Shown here: in pieces, positions 59,702 through 64,000 of the stretch
Position numbering within the stretch: position 1 is the first letter of the stretch
Layout of the letters: each line of letters begins with the position of its first letter
Notes under the pieces: generated by a model
What the model was told of the DNA's origin: nothing
Database searches by the model: none
Seen by the model: only the letters and a program-made list of their open reading frames with translations
From: Mycolicibacterium sp. CBMA 226
GTDB lineage: Bacteria; Actinomycetota; Actinomycetes; Mycobacteriales; Mycobacteriaceae
DNA length: 64,000 nucleotides
NCBI RefSeq assembly: GCF_009729075.1
Contig: NZ_VTGY01000007.1
Location: 248,001-312,000, forward strand
Reading direction: 5' to 3'
Made by a program: the position numbers and the translations under genes

Positions 59702-61182
59702 ATGACCATCCGTAAATTGACCAGCCTCGACGCGCAGTTCCTGGCGATGGAGGATGGACGCACACACGGCCACGTCAGCGTGCTGAGCACCTACGCACCG
59801 AGCACAGCAGATGGCTGCCGGCTGACCGCCGAAGTCATCCGGGACCTCGTGGCCGAGCGGTTGCCGTTGCTGCCGCCGTTCCGCTGGCGCCTGGTCAGGG
59901 TGCCGTTCGACATCGACCACCCGTACTGGGACGACTCCGGTGACATCGATCTCGCCCACCACGTACAGGAATCCGCTCTGGTCGCGCCGGGTGACGACCG
60001 GAGCCTCGCCGAGCACGTCGCCGAACTCATCGCCCGGCCCTTGGACCGATCCCTACCGCTGTGGGAAATCCACGTCATCGACGGACTGGCCGAAGGATCC
60101 GTCGCGCTGCTGATCAAGATGCACCACGCCGCCGTCGACGGTGTCTCCGGCGCCGACGTACTGCGGGTCCTGCTCGATGACACCGCGGAAGGGCGCGTCG
60201 TCGAACAACCGGTGGCACCGGAACGGCGGCGGAAGCCGTCGCAGGTCGAACTACTCTGCCGCGGCCTGTTCAACGCGTCGCAATACCCGGTGCGGTCCAT
60301 CCGCGCCGCGCTGCGCGCGCTGCCGCACCTCGACGAGGTTCCGACCCTGCGGGGCGTGCCGGGCGTCAACACAGTGGCTCGCCAGAGCCGGAATGCCAAG
60401 GCATTCCTCGGCCAAGACGACGCCGGCGAAAGCACCGAGCTCGTCGCACCGCGGACGCGGTTTCAGTCGCCGATCTCGCAGCACCGGAGCGTCGCGTTCG
60501 GTTCGGTGTCGCTGACCGAGGTGAAGGCCGTCAAGGAGCGCTTCGGCTGCAGCATCAACGATGTCGTGATGGCGATGTGCGCGGCGGGCCTGCGGACGTG
60601 GCTGACAGAGCACGATGAGCTGCCCGACGGACCGATGCTGTCGTTCGTGCCCGTGTCGGTCCGGACCCCGAACAGGCCGGCACGTTCGGCAACCGGGTCT
60701 CGGTGATGCTGGCCGAATTGCCGACCGATGAGCCCGACGCCGTCCGGCGGCTTCACCGGGCGCGGGCCACCATGGCCGCCGCGAAGCAGCGGCATCGCAG
60801 CCTGCCGGCGTCCCTGCTGGAAGATGCGAACGACCTCATCCCGCCGGCGCTGTTCGCCCGCGCCACCGGCACCGCACTGCGCCACGGCGCGTCGTTCCTG
60901 CAGCCGGCCGTCAATGCCGCCATCTCCAATGTGCCCGGTTCCGCGACGACGCTGTACTGCGCAGGCGCCGAACAACTTTCACAGTTCCCGATCTCGGGTG
61001 TGCTGCACGGCGTCGGCCTGAACATCACCGTGTTCAGCTACCGCGGCGAGCTCGCCTTCGGCATCGTGGCCGACCGCGAGCAGCTCGATGATCCGTGGCC
61101 GCTGCTCGACGCCGTGCGGGCGTCCCTGGCTGAGCTGACGGCGGCGATCAGTAAACCGGTCAGTAAACCGCCAGCGGCGTGA
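59702..61182 (+). pseudogene. Wax ester synthase/diacylglycerol acyltransferase (WS/DGAT), frameshifted
   Basis: Frame 1 runs from ATG 59702 (MTIRKLTSLDAQFLAME) through the active-site HHAAVDG at about residues 141-147 and DVVMAMCAAGLRTWL to VPVSVRTP, then turns into nonsense and stops at 60706. The expected continuation EQAGTFGNRVSVML...PTDEPDAV...SNVPGS is open in another frame to 61182. One inserted G at about 60670 (CCCC-GG-AA) restores a gene of about 493 residues. The enzyme would make wax esters or triacylglycerol. The shift may be real or a sequencing error. Confidence 0.85.
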
Positions 61183-62578
61183 CGCCGAGCTCATCCAGGG
61201 TCTGCTGCACGTGTTCACGCAGGACGGCCTTGGTGTTTTCGGCACCTACCTGATAGCCCACGATGCCGATGGTGACCTTGCCGTTGTGGCGAAGGGCCGT
61301 CACCACCAGCAGGCCGCCGGGCTGCTCGATGTCGCGCTTCTTGACGTTCTGCTCGACGCCCCAGCAGATCACGTAATCGGCCTGGCGGACTCCGTCGATG
61401 CGGCCGACCAATTCCGGCACATCGCCGACGTTGGAGCAGGTGACCGGCAGTTCGCCGAGCACCATGGCCGCGGTGCGCCGGACCGCCCGCCGCGGGATGA
61501 ACGGCGTCAGCGGCAGCAGTTGGAAGGATTCGTCGGGCTGGTCCCTGGCGGTACGCAGCGCGGTCCGGATAGACCCACGGAGCTCGGTGAGATCGGTGGT
61601 GGCCGACTCGGGATCGACGGTGAACGTCGTGAACGTCATCGCATTGGCCCGGGTGTCCTCGAGCGACGTGCGGTCGTTGATCGCGACCATCAGCGAGATG
61701 GCGCCGTCCCGCGCGCGTCGCCTGCCCATGCGGACGCCGAGGCGGGTGGCGAACGCCGCGACCAGTGAATGGCCGTTGCCGCCGAGTTCCGCTGCACGCG
61801 CGTCGAAGTGATCGAGGTCGATGATGGCGGACGCGAAAGGCACGTGCACGAGTTCGTCACCGGGGGCCGAACCTCCCGTCGACGGTGTTGCCGTCATCTC
61901 ACCGCGCCGCTCGCGGGCCAGTCTGGCGGCGACCTTGACCGTCCGCCGGACCTCAGGCAGGTCCCGGAAAGTCTGGCGCAGATCGGAACGGATCGCCTGC
62001 CAGCGGGTGCGGGACCGCGGCTGCTCGTAGCCGAGGTTTCGCTCGTTTCCCAGGACCGCGTCCATGAACGCGACGACCGAGCCGCTGCCGTCGATCAGGC
62101 AGTGCGACAGCACTATCGCGACCGCCGTTGAGCCGTCGGTGAAGGGCTGCACCCCCAGGTGCCAGCCCGGTCCGCGCTCCGGATCGATCGGGATGCGCGA
62201 ACGCTCCTCGAGCCAGTCACTCAGTTCTGAACGCGGACAAGGGGTTTCGGCGATATCGACCGGTCGTGGGGCGCCGGTTGCGGCCACCCAACGATGCCGG
62301 CCGAACGGCAGCGGCGACCGCTCGATGTACCGCGCCACCAACCCCTTGCCGAAGTTCTCGTTGAACCGGCGCAGTCCCTCGAGGTCCACCGGACCCTCGT
62401 AGAACCACAACGCCATGCCGACCTGGACCCGGCCACTGGCCCGGTACGACAGGAAGGTGGCCTGGTCGATGTAGTCGAGGCGGTCCTGATCCGTCGGCGC
62501 CGAGTACTTACTCACCGAAGTAGACGTGGACAAAGCGGATGGCCCCCTCGCTTCAGATTCGGCGAGCGTCGCTGCCAC
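61160..62578 (-). CDS. Condensation/WS-DGAT-like acyltransferase family protein
   Basis: The 472-residue protein of the condensation/acyltransferase superfamily has SHCLIDGSG (the HxxxDG motif is H-C-L-I-D-G, residues about 160-165) and a late SNVGDVPEL segment (about 385) similar to WS/DGAT SNVPG. A YIDQATFLSYRASGR N-terminus replaces the usual LTxLDxxFL. It may be an acyltransferase with an unknown acceptor. It converges on the wax-ester synthase gene and overlaps it by 23 bases. Confidence 0.75.
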   Translation of the reverse strand: MAATLAESEARGPSALSTSTSVSKYSAPTDQDRLDYIDQATFLSYRASGRVQVGMALWFYEGPVDLEGLRRFNENFGKGLVARYIERSPLPFGRHRWVAATGAPRPVDIAETPCPRSELSDWLEERSRIPIDPERGPGWHLGVQPFTDGSTAVAIVLSHCLIDGSGSVVAFMDAVLGNERNLGYEQPRSRTRWQAIRSDLRQTFRDLPEVRRTVKVAARLARERRGEMTATPSTGGSAPGDELVHVPFASAIIDLDHFDARAAELGGNGHSLVAAFATRLGVRMGRRRARDGAISLMVAINDRTSLEDTRANAMTFTTFTVDPESATTDLTELRGSIRTALRTARDQPDESFQLLPLTPFIPRRAVRRTAAMVLGELPVTCSNVGDVPELVGRIDGVRQADYVICWGVEQNVKKRDIEQPGGLLVVTALRHNGKVTIGIVGYQVGAENTKAVLREHVQQTLDELGVTPLAVY

Positions 62579-62635
62579 CGACCTCGGTCCGATAGTAGGT
62601 CGGGCGAAGGGTGGCCGCGACCCGGCGCCGGCGGC

Positions 62636-63160
62636 CTACTTCTGCTCGTAGGTGCCGTGGATGACGGCCCGCGCGCTGGCCTGCATGAACAGGTTGAAGC
62701 CCAGGAATGCCGGGGTGGCGTCCTCGGGGATGTCGAGCTTCTCCACCGGCAGCGCGTGCACGGCGATGTAGTACCGGTGCGGGCCGTGGCCGGCCGGGGG
62801 CGCGGCGCCCAGGAAGCGCTTGAGGCTGGCGTCGTTGGCCAGGGTGATGGCGCCGCCGGGCAGCGCGTCGCCGTTGCCGGCATCGGCGGCCAGCTCGGTC
62901 ACGTCGGCGGGCAGGTTGGCGACGGCCCAGTGCCAGAAGCCCGACGCGGTCGGGGCGTCGGGGTCGTAGACGGTGACGGCGAAGCTGCGGGTCTCGGCCG
63001 GGAAGCCCGACCAGCTCAGCTGCGGCGAGATGTCCTCTCCCCCGGCGCCGAAGATGCCACTGACCTGATCGTTGGCCAGCGGGCCGCCGTCGGTCAACGA
63101 GGTCGAGGTCAGGGTGAAGGTCGGCAGCTGCGGCAGGTCGTCATACGGCGAAGCGGTCAT
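62636..63160 (-). CDS. YbhB/PEBP (Raf kinase inhibitor-like) protein (Rv2140c-like)
   Basis: The 174-residue phosphatidylethanolamine-binding-fold protein has [43 protein letters not shown] (in parts) with the ligand pocket DPDAP and HW, and [12 protein letters not shown]. Small, single-domain. Position after the acyltransferase block corresponds to TB18.6 of M. tuberculosis. A phosphoinhibitor or lipid-binding role is inferred from the family only. Confidence 0.88.
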   Translation of the reverse strand: MTASPYDDLPQLPTFTLTSTSLTDGGPLANDQVSGIFGAGGEDISPQLSWSGFPAETRSFAVTVYDPDAPTASGFWHWAVANLPADVTELAADAGNGDALPGGAITLANDASLKRFLGAAPPAGHGPHRYYIAVHALPVEKLDIPEDATPAFLGFNLFMQASARAVIHGTYEQK

Positions 63161-63191
63161 GATGTCCTTTCAGTGGCGGGCAGAACGTCGG

Positions 63192-64000
63192 TCAGCAGTG
63201 CGTCAGAAAGTGTTCGAGGACCTTGGCGCCGAACTGTAGTGCGTCCACGGGTACCCGTTCGTCGACGCCGTGGAACAGCGCGGCGAAATCCAGCTCGGGC
63301 GGCAGCCGCAGCGGCGCGAAGCCGAAGCACCGGATGCCCAGGCGGACAAACGCTTTCGCGTCCGTGCCGCCCGACATCATGTACGGCACCGTGCGGGCGT
63401 CAGGGTCGACTGCCAAGATCGCGGCGTTCATCGCGTCGACCAGGTCGCCGTCGAAGGTGGTCTCCACGCTGGGCAGGTCGCGCTCCCATGTGCGGGTGAT
63501 GTTGGGGCCCAGCAGGGCGTCGAGCTCGCGCTCGAAGGCCTCCTTACGGCCCGGCAGGACGCGGCAGTCGACCATGGCCTCGGCCGTCGCGGGGATGACG
63601 TTGGCTTTGTAGCCAGCTTTGAGCATCGTGGGGTTCGCGGTGTCGCGCAGGGTCGCGCCGACGATGCGCGCGATGCCACCCAACTTGGCGATGGAACCTT
63701 CCAGATCCGGCGAGGTCGGGTCGAGGTCATAGCCCGTCTCTTCCGAGACCGCGGTCAGGAACTGCTCGACCGACTCGGACAGCACCAGTGGGAACTGGTG
63801 CCGCCCCAGTTTGGCGACGGCTTCGGCGATTTCGGTGACTGCATTGTCGTCGTGCACCATCGAGCCGTGCCCGGCGCGACCGCGGGCCGTCAGCCGCATC
63901 CAGGACAGGCCCTTCTCGGCCGTCTCGATGAGATAGAGCCGGCGTTCGCCGCCCTCTTTGGTCGGCACCGTCAACGAGAAGCCGCCGACCTCGCCGATGG
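63192..64000 (-). CDS. M20-family metallopeptidase, N-terminus beyond window
   Basis: About 269 C-terminal residues are present and the gene runs off the right edge. Readable motifs are RAGHGSMVHDDNAVTEI (dimerisation domain start), GYKANVIPATAEAMVDCRVLPG, and MMSGGTDAKAFVRLGIRCFGFAPLRLP with the C-terminal FHGVDERVPVDALQFG zinc-ligand His. Catalytic-domain metal residues (HxD...E) lie beyond the edge. Such enzymes hydrolyse N-acyl amino acids or dipeptides. It corresponds to Rv2141c by position. Confidence 0.9.
   Translation of the reverse strand, partial: IGEVGGFSLTVPTKEGGERRLYLIETAEKGLSWMRLTARGRAGHGSMVHDDNAVTEIAEAVAKLGRHQFPLVLSESVEQFLTAVSEETGYDLDPTSPDLEGSIAKLGGIARIVGATLRDTANPTMLKAGYKANVIPATAEAMVDCRVLPGRKEAFERELDALLGPNITRTWERDLPSVETTFDGDLVDAMNAAILAVDPDARTVPYMMSGGTDAKAFVRLGIRCFGFAPLRLPPELDFAALFHGVDERVPVDALQFGAKVLEHFLTHC

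Overview
The window is chromosomal DNA of a mycobacterium, most likely an environmental, rapid-growing Mycolicibacterium. The evidence is high GC, a complete Pup-proteasome locus (mpa, dop, pup, prcB, prcA), mycothiol ligase mshC, lpp-type lipoproteins, many GTG starts, and a gene order that follows (from memory of M. tuberculosis) the Rv2109c-Rv2141c backbone. Lineage-specific blocks are inserted into that backbone.

Layout. 1-5.5 kb: the 3' end of an NAD-glutamate dehydrogenase-like gene, a VOC protein, a TetR regulator with two operators divergent from a serine hydrolase, and an agmatine-degradation pair (aguA, aguB) divergent from a second TetR with a perfect operator. 5.5-12.1 kb: the prcA-prcB-pup-dop operon and mpa, with a membrane protein between. 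12.2-16.2 kb: an MTB12-like antigen, lppK, a DUF503 protein, trmI, a RecB-family nuclease and a thioesterase-like protein. 16.2-24.5 kb: accessory genes (HxlR/MFS pair, GAF-ANTAR, a 1-kb poorly coding stretch with one short ORF, ArsR-SRPBCC-flavodoxin operon, disulfide oxidoreductase, DUF4126). 24.6-28.6 kb: hisG-hisE, a secreted protein, and a frameshifted HNH (13E12-like) gene with an SOS box. 28.9-39.5 kb: sugar transporter, HAD hydrolase, metH, PAC2 protein, DUF1254 lipoprotein, SDR, mshC.

39.6-50.1 kb is the main accessory block, a purine catabolism island between mshC and cysQ. A seven-gene leftward operon encodes urate oxidase, a xanthine dehydrogenase FAD subunit, a purine permease fused to an OHCU-decarboxylase-like domain, a fused FeS/Mo xanthine dehydrogenase, guanine deaminase, XdhC and another deaminase. 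A rightward operon encodes OHCU decarboxylase, HIU hydrolase and an RpiR regulator. Together they would take guanine through xanthine and urate to allantoin. The permease fusion is the most unusual object here: its extra domain has lost the catalytic His that the free-standing enzyme 2 kb away keeps.

50-64 kb returns to backbone: cysQ, a small secreted protein with a strong terminator, a GNAT protein with a gyrase-A-like N-terminus, SCO1664-family protein, DUF3090, histidine phosphatase, uppP, lppL, DUF5703, pyrD. It then has an AraC/cupin pair, a frameshifted wax-ester synthase, a second acyltransferase-like gene, a PEBP protein and the 3' part of an M20 peptidase gene.

Two genes (HNH, wax-ester synthase) carry single-base deletions of the same type, so sequencing error must be considered. 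No tRNA, rRNA, CRISPR array or complete insertion sequence was seen.
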